Source: Isoetes taiwanensis | Taxonomy: Eukaryota > Streptophyta > Lycopodiopsida > Isoetales > Isoetaceae | Direction: 5' to 3' | DNA: 64,000 nt | Assembly: GCA_021234155.1 (NCBI GenBank) | Contig: JAJEKV010000030.1 | Span: 8,972,390 to 9,036,389, forward strand | In this document: one piece after another, positions 35,036 to 46,610 of the stretch | How positions within the stretch are numbered: the stretch's first letter is position 1 | Layout of the letters: each line of letters opens with the position of its first letter | Translations under genes and position numbers: made by a program | The notes under the pieces: generated by a model | The model's database searches: none | What the model saw: the letters and a program-made list of their open reading frames with translations, nothing else | What the model was told of the DNA's origin: nothing

Positions 35036-36224
35036 CTGTGAAAATCAAACTAAATGTTAGAATGATTGAGAATGGGGGGCAACACTTGCTGGTTATCCCT
35101 AGCTTGCTGATGCTCTTCCTCCAAGGAAAGATAGGTCCACTATATGACAGTCTAAACTGTGACACTGCCATGGAAGTGCTCTTTTGATATGCATGCTACT
35201 CATGTAAAGTTTTCAGGGAACTTCAAATTTAAGGTGATGTATCATGGATGCTAGTGTCAGAAATAAAACTTTATCTGGCTTTATATCCACCTGCAGAATA
35301 TGGTTAATACATTATAATCCATGTCGCTACACTATGAAATGGCAATCCCTTCATTTATCCAAGTTTAGCATACATATCAACGAGCAACTTTAAACTCCTT
35401 ATGAAGAGAGTCTCTGCTTCTGCAACCTACACTACTGGTTGTGCAGAAGATTGCTCTGTAAAAGTGTCCCGTATGATCTTTTTGAACAAAACTATCTTCA
35501 GCTTTTGATTGATAAACAACATATTCTACAAATTGGATACTTTTGGAGGCGAGAACTTCCTTGGTTACAGGAACATACCACCTCCAACCGTGTATATATT
35601 ACAAAAGTCACAATAAACAGGATTTAAGATGAATCGAGAAAGGTCAATCCAGTGGTAGATTACCTCCATCATCATAAAATGAAATTAGTAAAATACAAAA
35701 GATGGCACTTCTAAAAGATTGAATCTGGAAGCATGCCCACGAAAGCTGAACCCTACAACCATAAGAGGAAGAAACGAAATGTAGTATGAAATTAAGAAGC
35801 AGATTCATGCAAGATAATAGACAAAATCGTGCATAATAGATTCATCTCTGGAATAACATAATAGATTCATGCATAATAGATTCATCTCTGGAATAACAAA
35901 ATCGTGCAAAATCACAGAACTCTACCTGGCTAAACTCTCGAAAATTTTTACCACATATTTGCCATCGCTTGGCGATTCGGCAGCTGATACTCAGCTACTA
36001 GCATCAAAGCTTAGGCGATTTGAGGCAAACAGATCGATTGCAAGGAGCTTAGGGTTAGGCGAATCCAGCTATCGGAGGAGCTCGACCGCCAAAAGCCTTG
36101 GCGAAATTTATAATATTTTTTTTTTTTCCTCCTCATTACTTTAGCCAAGGTTTTTCAGGAAAACCCAAAAAAATCGCCATTTTACGAATATTAGCCACTA
36201 ATTTATTCCCTGGAATTGATGAAG
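35036..36224. other. Possible 5' introns and leader of the minus-strand gene
   Basis: No exon can be defended, though TATTCTGCAG|GTGGATATAAAG at about 35291 reads open for 25 codons. Short duplicated phrases (TAATAGATTCATCTCTGGAA) occur at 35836 and 35875. A T run lies at 36117-36129. Confidence 0.35.
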
Positions 36225-38193
36225 AAATCATCCAAGGAATCTTCGAAGATGTCGTTTCTCAAATGCATACAAGTTGGTGGAGCATTCCATAGACTTAGGG
36301 GCATTACTGTGAAATCATAGTGCTCATACCGTGTTCTGAAGGAGTCTTATAATTATCTTCCCCCTTCATCCTTATTAGATGATTGCCCGAACTTAATCTT
36401 GCTTCTTGGGGCTGATCCATTATGTCGTTTGCTTGTTGAGCTGCCCATGGTTGATATAGATCTTTAGACCTCCATCCTGGCCGAAAGGATCCCAAGTCGA
36501 TCAACTCCTACAACTGCTTCTTGAGCTCTGCTAGCTCAAAAGTGCCCATTTTGCTGGTCGGCTCTGCATCTGGTGCAAGAGTGATTTCAGACTCTATGCC
36601 TCTATAGAGCAAAAGCTCTCAAATTTCATCTGGAGGTATATCATGGGACTTCTTGATTAACTTAGAATTTGGCCGAGGCAACTGTTTCGAAGTAGCATCT
36701 TCCTTCTTACTCTTATAGTCGGGGTCGACAACTTGTAGCTTATGTACGACCTTATTCCTCATGATGCACTTAAGTAATTGCCTTACTGACATGCGTTGCA
36801 CGATTGGAATTACTTAACTTAAATTATAAGGTGCTTGCCCTTTGGTGCTGGGCCTGGGATAAATATCTCTTGCTTATGATAATCAATTATTGCCTTAGCC
36901 GGCTTTAATATTGCATGCTTATTATGAGGTCATAATTGTCAATGTACATAAGTTGGTGCCGATGCTCTACTTTGCTTCGCTTAAGGTTGATGTCGAACTT
37001 GACTCTTGTTTCATTGGTGCTGCTAATTACTCGGCCTTGCCTTAACTACTGGCCTAGATTTAGACTTAAGAGTCTTGCTCTTAAAGATGTCCGCCATCTA
37101 GAAGGTGCAAAATTACAAGTTAAAGAACTACTTACATAAATCCTATGGCCACAAGTTAGTCGGCATGACATTACTTTTGGGCACACATAGAAAACTATAT
37201 GATTAGATAATTATTCTTGTTTTAGATCTAATCTATACTCTAGGATCTGCCCTTTCTTAATTATTGCCCTCTTGAAATAGTCCCACCTTTGAGTTGATGC
37301 CATCTAAGAAGTTGGCCAGACTTATTAGATTGCTTCCCTTCATTTGGTCGGATTATTCCTTCTGATGTAGAGTACTTGTCATATACATGGTCGACGATTA
37401 TCCTATTATTGAATCCTTCTTAGCGAGGTGATCAAGCTCACGAAGAGGTTCCAATGTGTTGGATATCTGCCAGCAATGTATACAATTATTGTACTCCATA
37501 CATTTTCTTCCCAATCCTTGAAGCTTTGCTCAATTCTTGGGTCCATCTTTCTAAAGGAAAAGACAAAAAAAATCTACTCGAAATTTCGTCCCAATCCCAT
37601 CATGGATGTTATCACCCATAATTCTAAGAAACTCAACTAACTGATAGGTCCTCTAGCTCGCTTAAAGCTGGTGTAGTCGTTGGAGTAGCAAGGCGATGGT
37701 CCATAATTTATTGAAAAGAATCTGGTCTCCTTGAAGTTGCTGTATAATCATTCGTGTGCCCTGCTTCTTTTGTCGAACATATTCTAACTCTGATCGTCCT
37801 TAATGTTGATGCTGACTACCTTCATTAAAAATTATTCCTCTTAGTGGACTTGCTGATGTAGTGGCGACATAAGGCTCGGTGTCGCATCCTAGAGCCTTGA
37901 AGGTAATGTTCTTCACATTCTAGAATCTTTCATGTCGCTCATCTGCCTTGGAGGTACGAGATTCGAGGATGATTCTTCTAACTCCTGAATTGATATTGTT
38001 GTGTTGACCTTGTCGATTCTATTCTTCGTCCTGCCCGCTACTGTGGGAATTCTTTTAAGATGAGGTTCAAATAGATTGAAAAGCTAGAATGGGGTACTAC
38101 AAGATCCTAGAATGCATGACAGGGGACTAGCATGTGCATTAAGAACTTTTTCAATGCAATTTTGCAAAATTTTTGGACAAAATGATATGAAAC

Positions 38194-38459
38194 CGGGTCT
38201 GTTCGCGCAAATGAGGCCTGCGTTCTCAACGCACATGCCTTTTGCGCAGCCTGACCCTAGTACCTTGATTTTTGCTAAAAGCCAAAAATTTTAAGAACTA
38301 TAAGGTCCTAAAATGCCTATTTGGATCAATCCTAAACTAACTAGCAACTTATTTCATGCTAAAAAGATATCTAAAAGTGCAAATATGGGCAAACCGGGTC
38401 AGTTCGCGCAAATGAGGTCTGCGTCGCAAACGCAGAGGCGTTTCGCGCGGATTGACCCG
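38194..38459. repeat. Two CpG-rich palindromic repeats 200 bases apart
   Basis: Copies at 38194-38257 and 38395-38459 share GGGTC(A/T)GTTCGCGCAAATGAGG. The second is a near palindrome: CGGGTCA with TTGACCCG at the ends and TCTGCGT, five bases, ACGCAGA in the centre. They lie inside the decayed gypsy internal region and stand out from the AT-rich surroundings. Confidence 0.8.
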
Positions 38460-40522
38460 AGTTGACTATTTTTTGCTGTTTTTAGATATTTTTAACAAAT
38501 TCAAAGTGCTACACTGCATTTCTAGACAATTTCTAAGCATTTTAACATCTTTTAGTATGAAATTTGGATCAATTTTGTCCTAATTCAAGTGACTCGGATG
38601 GGTTCGCCGATTTCGAGCCAATTTTTTATTTCTATGTCAGAATTTTATGCTACTTAGCCAATTAAGAGCATTCTAAATAAGATGTAAAGGATTCTACTAC
38701 AAGTAATTTACACAAGAACATTTTTATATCCTACAAGCAATTAATTTACAGTAAGTTTATTTCTAATGATTAAAAACAATATACAGGAAAAACTTATATT
38801 TATATAGTTTGCTAGACTGGAGCTCTTGACGGCTTCTCCTTGCGAATTCTCCTCGCCGGGTGGTATGGATCGCGCAGAGGTTGCCTTCTTCAAAAAGTTG
38901 TACCAGCTCTGCCTCTACTGCCTCCTGCAGGGCTCGGACCATCAAGGGTGCAGATCTTGGCCTCCTCCGCTTTGGCCGCTTCCTGGCGAGACCCCACCGT
39001 CGTTGATGTGGCTTGGTAGTCGTAGCCCATCTTGAACTCCTGCATAGACCTTTGATGTAGGCACTCGAAAAGAGACTTTCTGGATCATCAGACTGGTACG
39101 TTGTTGGCAATGTCGATATGCTGAGCAACTCTACTGTGCTGGGGATTTGGCCCATGGCAAACCTTCATCGGGGAATCGAGTCGAGGTGGTGGAGGCTGGC
39201 TTTTCGACCCTGGTCGGCTACCTTGTCAATTCCATTGGCGGAGATAAATCTTGCATGCTGCCTTCTTCTTCTCGTACTCCATATCTTGCTTCAGCTTTGA
39301 ATAGCTTCTCGCTGATCTTGCCCTCCTTGGACTGCATTGGATGTGGTTGCCGAGCGTAGGCTGCGTCTGTTCTTCAGCCTCCTCCTCCTCCCCCCCTTCT
39401 TGTTGGTGTGGTCTTTCCTCCTCGGGCTCATCCTCCTCTAGTTCGTCCGGCTATGGTTCTCTGATAACCACACTCTCCCTACGCCTAGCTTTATGCCTCT
39501 TTGTTTGCTTCTCCCTTGCCTACTTCTCTTCCTCCCTTTTCTTCCGCATTGATTGCTCGCTCCCCTCGCTGTTATTCCTACAGCTGGAGTTGCTCGTGTT
39601 GCCGAGGTTGCTCCTACCTGCTCTTCCTGTTGCTGGGGTTGCTCCTGTTGCCGAGATTGCTCTTGCTACTTGCTCTTCACCTCCAGAAGCAGACGCCACG
39701 ATCTCAATTTCCCCTGAACTTTGCGATCATTCACCTGAAGTGCTAAGTCATTGCTCCTCCACGAGTGAAACGATTCGTCTGAAGAGCTTGAGTGGCTAAG
39801 TTCGTCGTCTGGCCTAGGTCGCAGGGCCTCAAGAATTTGCTTGTCGCCACCCACTGTGAGTGCTTCAAACGTTCCGGTGCAAGCTGAAGCTTCCAACCTT
39901 CCTAGCTACTTGTTTGGTCCTCCCAACAACTTAGCTTCCTTGATGGTGGCCTCTTCGAGCGATCTTGCCTCTATCTTCGCGGCTCCTTTGGATCGATCTC
40001 GTCGGCTGTTCGTTCGGTGGACACTCTTATGGCAGCTTCGGAGATTAGCTTCTAATTCGCCTTACAAGGGTAAAAGGGAGGTTCAAGCTACCATTTGGGA
40101 ACTTCTAGGGAGTAGAGGTGCTTCCATAGGTTTATTAGCTACTTTTCTTAAGAGTAAATTTTATTATAACTACGGGTTATTAATTAAGGTACTTCCTAAT
40201 TCCTTTTGGGCCAAGTAGCGTTCATTTCACGCCATTTTCTTTCAAGCTTTATTTTGAGCGATTTCTCATTCAATTTTTCACTTGAAAGGTGTGGTTCATG
40301 AACAACTTGAGCTCAAATTTACTAGAAGGTTTCTTTTGACTATATTATTTCTACCACTTAGACTATACTTAATCTAATTACGACCCTACTAATGGGAAAA
40401 AAATTTCTCCCACATTTCAGTAGGTTCAAGGCGGAATTCTCATTCCATTCATTAGCTAGGCCGATTAGTCTACCTATTCGGAGATATGGTGGAGTGCTAG
40501 CTCTTGGTCAACCAAGAACATT

Positions 40523-40533
40523 GCTCGATACCA
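40523..40533 (-). promoter_or_regulatory. Primer-binding site (initiator tRNA-Met type)
   Basis: One base inside the LTR the minus strand reads TGGTATCGAGC. The plant initiator tRNA-Met site is TGGTATCAGAGC; the first seven bases match, and the rest match with a one-base gap. Position and orientation agree with the Pol remnants. Confidence 0.7.
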
Positions 40534-40534
40534 T

Positions 40535-42160
40535 TGTGACGCTCCTGCTAAATATACGCTAGCCGGCCGTACACTCTCCAGAAATCCCCATCCGGTCCTT
40601 CGACCCATGGGCCCCTCCGTCTATCCCGCGACTGGGATCACCGTAGTGCGGGAAGGGGACACGAAAGGTGTCTTCTTGGCGCCCTTCCCCTATGGGCTCC
40701 TATCAGTGGCGGAAGCATAAACAACGTCGAGAACTAGCAATAACAATATATCATACTACCTCGAAGGGTAGTCCATCAACATATCCACAACCGCAAAGAA
40801 GATAATCCTATGCCATAAAACATGAGAGCTCCTACCCATGGCTCCACTCATAAGGAGGATGACCGTAGCTAGGCCTCAAGATAGAGCGCCCAGAGTCATA
40901 ACAATGGCGGGGCTGGCTATAGACAATGGCTAGGGTTGGCCACTCCATCGCCCCTCCTGTGCATACTTTGCAGATGGGCTCGTCGAGGCTCGGCATGACT
41001 CTAGCCTTCCGGACACGCAATCCCCGGCATCACCCGGGGACTACTCTGTGTTGCATCTCCCCTGGTCCGGCGAGGAGGGGAAGGGTTGCATCTCCCCTTC
41101 GGGGTCTAGAGGTTCCACGGGCAGGCTAGAGAATCGTGGCGACACACACGATTCATACCCATTGAACCCCCAAAACAAGAGCCAAGCCGACACTTGCAAC
41201 TCTTGAGAGGCAGGCGACACCATCGCCAGAGGTGGTGTCGGACCCATGCTCGGCCCCACCCACGAAGTGACCAGACCATAAGCCTAGCCCACTATGGGAT
41301 CCCGTAGCCCCCCACTCGGCAGGGATCCTCCCTCCGCATTGCCTCTAGCCCCGTTGTGTAGTGCTGAGTCACATCATAGCCTCCATAGCCCGGTGGGTTC
41401 CTATGCACAGGCCGCATCTAATAGGAACTAAGGGATCTAAACTAGGAGCATACTACATATGGCTCTAGGTCTCTACCCCCCTTCCCAATACAAGAGGAGC
41501 AAACATGATCAACCAACATCACATAACATCATATCATGATAATCATAGTAAGAACATCTTAACCTAATCATACAAATCTAACTTACAGTTAGGGTTCCTT
41601 GATTAGGGTTCAAGATGATGCATGAGGGTTCTAGGATGGCTCTACCCTAGATACAAGATACTAACTCATCTGGAATGCTAATTCCAGATGAACTACTATG
41701 AGCACTACTCTACATACCGCCCGAAGCACTCCCTCCCAATCTTGGCGTCTCCATGGTCTTGGTGTTCGAGGTAGCTCCCACTCCTGGCGATGAGCGCCAC
41801 GCCTGGGGGGGCTGCCATGCTATGCTGTGCCACAGCAGACGGTTCTCGAAACGGAGTTTCGAGCGCAAAGAAGGTTCCCAGAAGAAAAGAGGCCTAGGGT
41901 TAGGGTTTAGGCCTTTATAGGTTAGGGTTCACATGTTATGCCACGTGGCTCCAATAGGGTAAGTCCGTGTGGCGGGTGCCCAATAGGTTAAGGCCACGTG
42001 GAAGATGGTCTTAACCTAAGGTTGGCTAAGTTATATGAATAACTTAGTCATGCCCCCTAGTGCCACAATCTATGGTATACAAGGCTATGAAGATAGACTT
42101 GTATAGTGACGGTCCTGGAAATATACGTATTTATGGCGTATATTTCCCTGGAACGTCACA
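40535..42160 (-). mobile_element. LTR of the gypsy element (1,626 bases)
   Basis: The segment starts TGTGACGTTCC on the minus strand (42160) and ends ACGTCACA-like GCGTCACA (40535), so it has TG...CA ends and an extended terminal inverted repeat (TGTGACG). It is GC-richer than its flanks. A palindrome of the AAATATACG/CGTATATTT type lies near the 42.1-kb end. No second LTR copy is in the window, so the element is truncated. Flanking five-base target duplications do not match, as expected for a truncated copy. Confidence 0.75.
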
Positions 42161-42227
42161 ATCTTGTTCAAACTCTTCAATGGCAGTTTCTCAATAAGAA
42201 TATTGACCTACTGTTGGATGTCCTTTT

Positions 42228-42416
42228 TCACTGATCAAACCTACGTCTAGCCCATGCATTAACTGACTTAGAATAATCTATTCCACCATTCAATGCCTCA
42301 GAAAGCATGTCTTCATCAAGAGGTAGCCAGTCATCCTTCGTGTCATACTTCGTGTCATACTCTTCAGGACAAACACTTGAACTCATTACTAGCATTACAT
42401 AAACATGGGTAAACAT
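42228..42416 (-). pseudogene. Fragment of an unknown gene abutting the LTR
   Basis: A minus-strand exon-like frame reads SSSVCPEEYDTKYDTKDDW, then LPLDEDMLSEALNGG and KSVNAWARRRFDQ before a stop. In another frame it continues VKKDIQQ, stop, VNILIEKLPLKSLNKI up to the LTR border at 42160. It holds a 12-base direct duplication (GTATGACACGAA). The C-terminal style (a short helix ending NAWARRRF) recalls N-terminal segments of tyrosine-recombinase-like or zinc-finger mobile-element proteins, but this is weak. The gypsy LTR probably split it. Confidence 0.4.
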
Positions 42417-42641
42417 TACTAAGTATGAAGAAATAAATGTGCGGGCTTAAACAATGTCTTCAAAACAAAATCAATAATCGCACTAACTCATCCATAAGCT
42501 CAATGTTCTCAAAACCAATTGCTAAATTCCTTATATTCAAGTAGCACAACGACAACAATGCAAATCCCGTGACACACATATCACACTACTTCCAAATGGA
42601 AACTAATAAACAGTAATTCAAGTCTCGCCATCTAACTCTCC

Positions 42642-42668
42642 CAAACAAACAAACAAACAAACAAACAA
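42642..42668. repeat. (CAAA)n microsatellite
   Basis: Six tetranucleotide units. Confidence 0.95.
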
Positions 42669-43591
42669 TGTAGACGCCAACCCATTCTCCAAGCCTGTGT
42701 TACTACTAGTTGAAGTATTGTTTCACGCAAACTCCTCTTGGAATCGGGGTACCCAATGCACCATTAGAATAAGTACTTAAGACTTTGGTGATGATGGCAT
42801 ATAAAGGACAAATTATGTCCAAATTTAATATTTTCAAGAATTTTATTTGATCAAATTTGTTTACATAAAGCATATTCATCTGTAGTAAAGCAAAGTTCGC
42901 TTTCTCATGTCCGTATGAAGGCAATTAAAAGATAATAAAGACAAATTTTCATTCCTCTCATGATGAAGCTGTGCTTCATCTTCTTACACGTGCGCATTTG
43001 AAAAGTCCCCTAGCATAGTAAAATAGTGGAACAGAGAAGTTTTACTCATTTTAAAATTTAAGAATTTGTGTTAACTATCTAGTGATGATTGCATAAGGGT
43101 GCAAGGTCTTGTTTAAGTTGAATGGTCACTGCCAATCGCAATTAATCTGTAGAAATCACAATTAAAACTCTGATCATCACCAACTCTCTGCTTAATGATG
43201 CAGCAGCTGGTCCCAGATCCAAGCTTTTGCTGGCAGTATGCACATGCCTTTTTCAGGCCACCACATGGGCATCCATTGATGTCCATTCCCGAGGTGAGGC
43301 AATAGCCACTACATCTGGCAGAGATTCTTCTAATGGGCTTCCAAAGACAGACATGTTTTCAATTATGTTTCCGAGGATCAGATTAAGCTTTGTAGCTTGT
43401 AAATCCTTGTCCTACTCAAAGCATCCAATGACTTCTCTGTTCAGATGAGTCCACAATAACGTCTCTCAGAGATGCTCAGGGAAGCTTGCCCCATTGTCCA
43501 TATTCCTTATTTCATTCAGACTAGATGTCAATTGAAGTTTCAATGGACAAAGCCTGTGCATTCATGGAAAATGCAGTTGTCCCATAAAAAT
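42669..43591. other. Gene-free 3' flank of the PPR gene
   Basis: No supported gene. It should contain the 3' UTR of the minus-strand PPR gene. No AATAAA is clearly placed. Confidence 0.4.
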
Positions 43592-45910
43592 CTATACCCC
43601 CTTTGCTATTCCCTTGGCATCATCAGCACAGAGGTTTGACATCTGCACATATCCAGAAGCGGAGAGAGGATCTAAATGGAGCACTTGATTGAAGCAATGT
43701 TTTCCTAAGTCCACATTGCCATGCATCCGGCACGCATTAAGCAGAGATTTCCAGCCAGAAAGGCTAGACATTGCTGAGACTTGAAGCATGTCCTCCGCTT
43801 CTCTAAGGGCACCAGCACGAGCCAAAAGATCAACCATGCAAATAGAAGGATCAACGTCTACCATGGTACCATATTGTTCCCTCATATGTTCAAAATACCA
43901 ATTGCTTTTGTCTATGAGACCTGCCCGACCACATGCAAGAAGGAGGCATTGGAAAGCAATTATATCAGGTTTGATGCCCTCCTCTTGCATCCTTTCAAAA
44001 CAACTCAGCGCAAGAAGACCATCTCCGTGCTGAGCATACCCTGCCACCATTGCACTCCAGGAGAATACATTTCGATTTGGCATTCTGCTAAAAACTAGCT
44101 CCGACTCTTTAAGACTACCACACTTGGCATACATGTCAATAAGAGAAGTCCCCAGGGAAACATCCGAGTGCAGGGAAAGGTTTAAGATATGGTCATGAAT
44201 AAGACGACCTTGTTGCACAGCTCCTATGCTTCCACATGCTTTGAGAATGCTCAAAAAAGTGACTTTATCTGCAGCAAGCCCCTCATCTTGCATCTTCTCA
44301 TAGCAATCTATGGCCATAATACCCTTGTTATGCTGCGAGTACCCTGCAATCATTGAATTCCATGATACAATGCTTTTATTTGGCAGATTATCAAATACTT
44401 TGCATGCCTCCTCAAAGCTGCCAATTTTAGCATATGTATCAACAAGTGTGTTTTCTAGAAAAAGATCACATTCAATCTCTTCTTCTAGGATCTGACTATG
44501 AATAAGCCTGCTCTTTGCGATGGCTCCTATACAACAACATGCCTTCAAAACACTTAAAAATATGACTTCATTTGCCTTTAAGCCTTCTTGTTCCATGTCA
44601 TCAAAGTAGTCCAGAGCAAGAATTCCTTCACCATGCTGAGCATAACCTGAAATTATAATACCCCAAGACAGTACATCTCGCTTTGATAACTTGGCAAAGA
44701 TACTAGATGACTCCTCCAGACTACCACATCTAGCATACATGTCAACAAGAGCGCTACCAATGATGATATTACAATTAAATCCGTGTTTTAAGATCTGATC
44801 ATGAAGAAACCTTCCATGTTCCAGGGCTCCGATGCTACCACATGCTTTTAAGACACTTGGGAATATATATTTATCTGGCATTATATTCTCCACTTGCATC
44901 TTTTCAAAACAGTCTAGAGCAAGAATTCCTGCACCTTGCAGAGCATATCCAGTGATCATTACACCCCGGGATATCACATCTCGTACTGGCATTGCTTCAA
45001 AGACTATTCGTGATTCAACCAAACAACTAGATTTAATGTACATATCAATCAGAGCATTGCCCAGAGCAACCTCCCACTCAAGCCCATATTTGATAATTAG
45101 AGCATGAATTAATCTCCCCTGCTCTATGGCATGCCTCATACTGCATGCTTTTAATACACTCAAAAATATAACTTTATTTGGTTGTATTCTCCCATGCTGC
45201 ATGCTGTGGAAGCAGTCCCACACAAGAGAAGCTTCATCATGCTGGACATATCCTGCGATCATTGCGCCCCAGGAGACCACATCGTGCTGAGGTAGTTTGT
45301 TAAAAAGTTCAGAGGATTCCTCCAAGCTACCACACTTGGCATACATGTCAACAAGAGTATTGCCCAAAATAATGTCAATTGCAATTCCATTTTCAATGAT
45401 TTGGTAATGCACCTGCCTTCCCTGTCCAAGATTAGATGTTTGGATGCATGCTTTCAGTATAGCAAGGTATAGGAATCGGTTACAGTCTACACTTGAGAGT
45501 TGCATTTTGAGGTAGAAAGCCAGTGCTGTCTTGCTTTGTCCTGAACTGACGTTGGCAGAAATAACTGAGATCCATGTGTATATAGTGGGCTGTAAGATCC
45601 TGTGAAATGCCTGATTTGCTTCAGATAAGCATCCACAAGAAGAAAAAAGGCGCACTAGTCGATCACCAAGGACATCAATAGAATCTAGGTGTCTTTGGAT
45701 CATAAGGACCTGTACTCGTCTACCACATTCTAGGTCGTTTCTTCTAGTGCATTCCTGTAGAATCAAGTATGCATTATTTCTAGACAATGGAATACCATAC
45801 CGTTCTATAATGTCAAGAGCCTCTGTTAACCGTCCCTCTTTACAAAATATGCCCAAATGATCAAAAGCCCTGGTAATGGTACAATACGCAATGTTACCAT
45901 AAAATGGCAT
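43592..45910 (-). CDS. PLS-type pentatricopeptide repeat protein
   Basis: A 772-codon intact frame from ATG 45910 encodes a helical-repeat RNA-binding protein, by family usually an organellar RNA editing or processing factor. About six P-L-S triads of roughly 101 residues are visible. Each has the sequence LIDMYAKCGSL, then VSWxxMIAGYxQHG, then FLSVLKACGSIGA and QGRLIHDQIL. The last repeats are followed by CMVDLLARAGALREAEDML and an incomplete E-like stretch ending YVQMSNLCADDAKGIAKGV. There is no E2, E+ or DYW domain, so any editing activity would need a partner. The N-terminus (MPFYGNIAYCTITRAFDHL) has no clear transit peptide. A donor CAG|GTAAGA (about 45943) and acceptor TTACCAG (about 45870) upstream allow an alternative start in a spliced 5' exon joining at RAFDHL. 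Confidence 0.93.
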   Translation of the reverse strand: MPFYGNIAYCTITRAFDHLGIFCKEGRLTEALDIIERYGIPLSRNNAYLILQECTRRNDLECGRRVQVLMIQRHLDSIDVLGDRLVRLFSSCGCLSEANQAFHRILQPTIYTWISVISANVSSGQSKTALAFYLKMQLSSVDCNRFLYLAILKACIQTSNLGQGRQVHYQIIENGIAIDIILGNTLVDMYAKCGSLEESSELFNKLPQHDVVSWGAMIAGYVQHDEASLVWDCFHSMQHGRIQPNKVIFLSVLKACSMRHAIEQGRLIHALIIKYGLEWEVALGNALIDMYIKSSCLVESRIVFEAMPVRDVISRGVMITGYALQGAGILALDCFEKMQVENIMPDKYIFPSVLKACGSIGALEHGRFLHDQILKHGFNCNIIIGSALVDMYARCGSLEESSSIFAKLSKRDVLSWGIIISGYAQHGEGILALDYFDDMEQEGLKANEVIFLSVLKACCCIGAIAKSRLIHSQILEEEIECDLFLENTLVDTYAKIGSFEEACKVFDNLPNKSIVSWNSMIAGYSQHNKGIMAIDCYEKMQDEGLAADKVTFLSILKACGSIGAVQQGRLIHDHILNLSLHSDVSLGTSLIDMYAKCGSLKESELVFSRMPNRNVFSWSAMVAGYAQHGDGLLALSCFERMQEEGIKPDIIAFQCLLLACGRAGLIDKSNWYFEHMREQYGTMVDVDPSICMVDLLARAGALREAEDMLQVSAMSSLSGWKSLLNACRMHGNVDLGKHCFNQVLHLDPLSASGYVQMSNLCADDAKGIAKGV

Positions 45911-46610
45911 GCAAGCATATAACAGCTCAGCAAATATCTTACCTGCAGCGGTCGCCAGCAGCTATAATAGTTAACTGAAAAATTCAATGAAAGAATGAGA
46001 GAAATGCAACACATGAAAAGATAGAAGTGTCCTCCTTACATTGCAGAAGAAGCGCCTTGCTGACATCAGAGAGATGCAATGGCTTCAGCCATAGCCCGTC
46101 TATGCAAAGCTCCTCGGACAACTAAAAAATGTGCCATGAGAGCCCAGGACAAAATCTATGTTTGCAGCTGCATCCTGCTAGACTGAAAAAATACAACTCC
46201 TCTTTAGAACACCTGGCGAGAATTCCTTAAGCTAAAAAAATCTATTTTCTTGGAGGGGTGATCGTAGTTTACGAAAGCCAGTTCAAAGCTAAGCACTTCA
46301 GTTCAGGACAAAGCAGGACAGCCCACATGATCAAGGTATGTTGAAATCCAAATACTACTATGTGGGATGCTGTGCACAAAAACATGCCTCACGTAACGAC
46401 AATAACATTACCTTTTGTGAAGTGAGGTCTTAACAAGATGATGGTAAGACGATGGTTTTGTGAAGTGAGGTCTAACAAGATGATGGTAGGATGGCAATAA
46501 AAAAACAATTGTTAGGAGACTTGCACTAGGCCTATCTGGGATGCAGTCACCTACTCTGTTCCAAATGAGATTGAGACGTCGATATAGTAGCGCCACAAAT
46601 CTCCCAAGAA
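45911..46610. other. 5' flank of the PPR gene
   Basis: It contains the possible 5' exon and intron described under the PPR gene. A direct repeat, TTTTGTGAAGTGAGGTCT, occurs at about 46412 and 46453. Nothing else is supported. Confidence 0.4.

Larger units (their letters stand above)
36225..40534 (-). mobile_element. Decayed Ty3/gypsy internal region (gag, protease, RT remnants)
   Basis: Minus-strand translation between about 36900 and 36225 shows Ty3/gypsy Pol remnants in order. First is a protease-end stretch (HAILKPAKAIIDYHKQEIFI, near 36870-36930). Then comes the linker before the reverse transcriptase (EITLAPDAEPTSKMG, LAELKKQL, DLGSFRPG), then the RT core (HYDFTVMPLSLWNAPPT, NDIFEDSLDDFF near 36235-36330). 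Stops and frameshifts are frequent, and the catalytic YxDD region and everything beyond are missing; the homology ends near 36225, where unrelated DNA begins. Upstream, 37500-40260 corresponds to gag, with low-complexity Ser/Arg-rich pieces but no intact frame. The order LTR, primer site, gag, protease, RT on the minus strand fits a 3'-truncated element. Confidence 0.8.

Noticed and set aside
40535-42160. Solo LTR
   Set aside because: A primer-binding site and Pol remnants follow on the same strand, so it is the 5' LTR of a truncated element.
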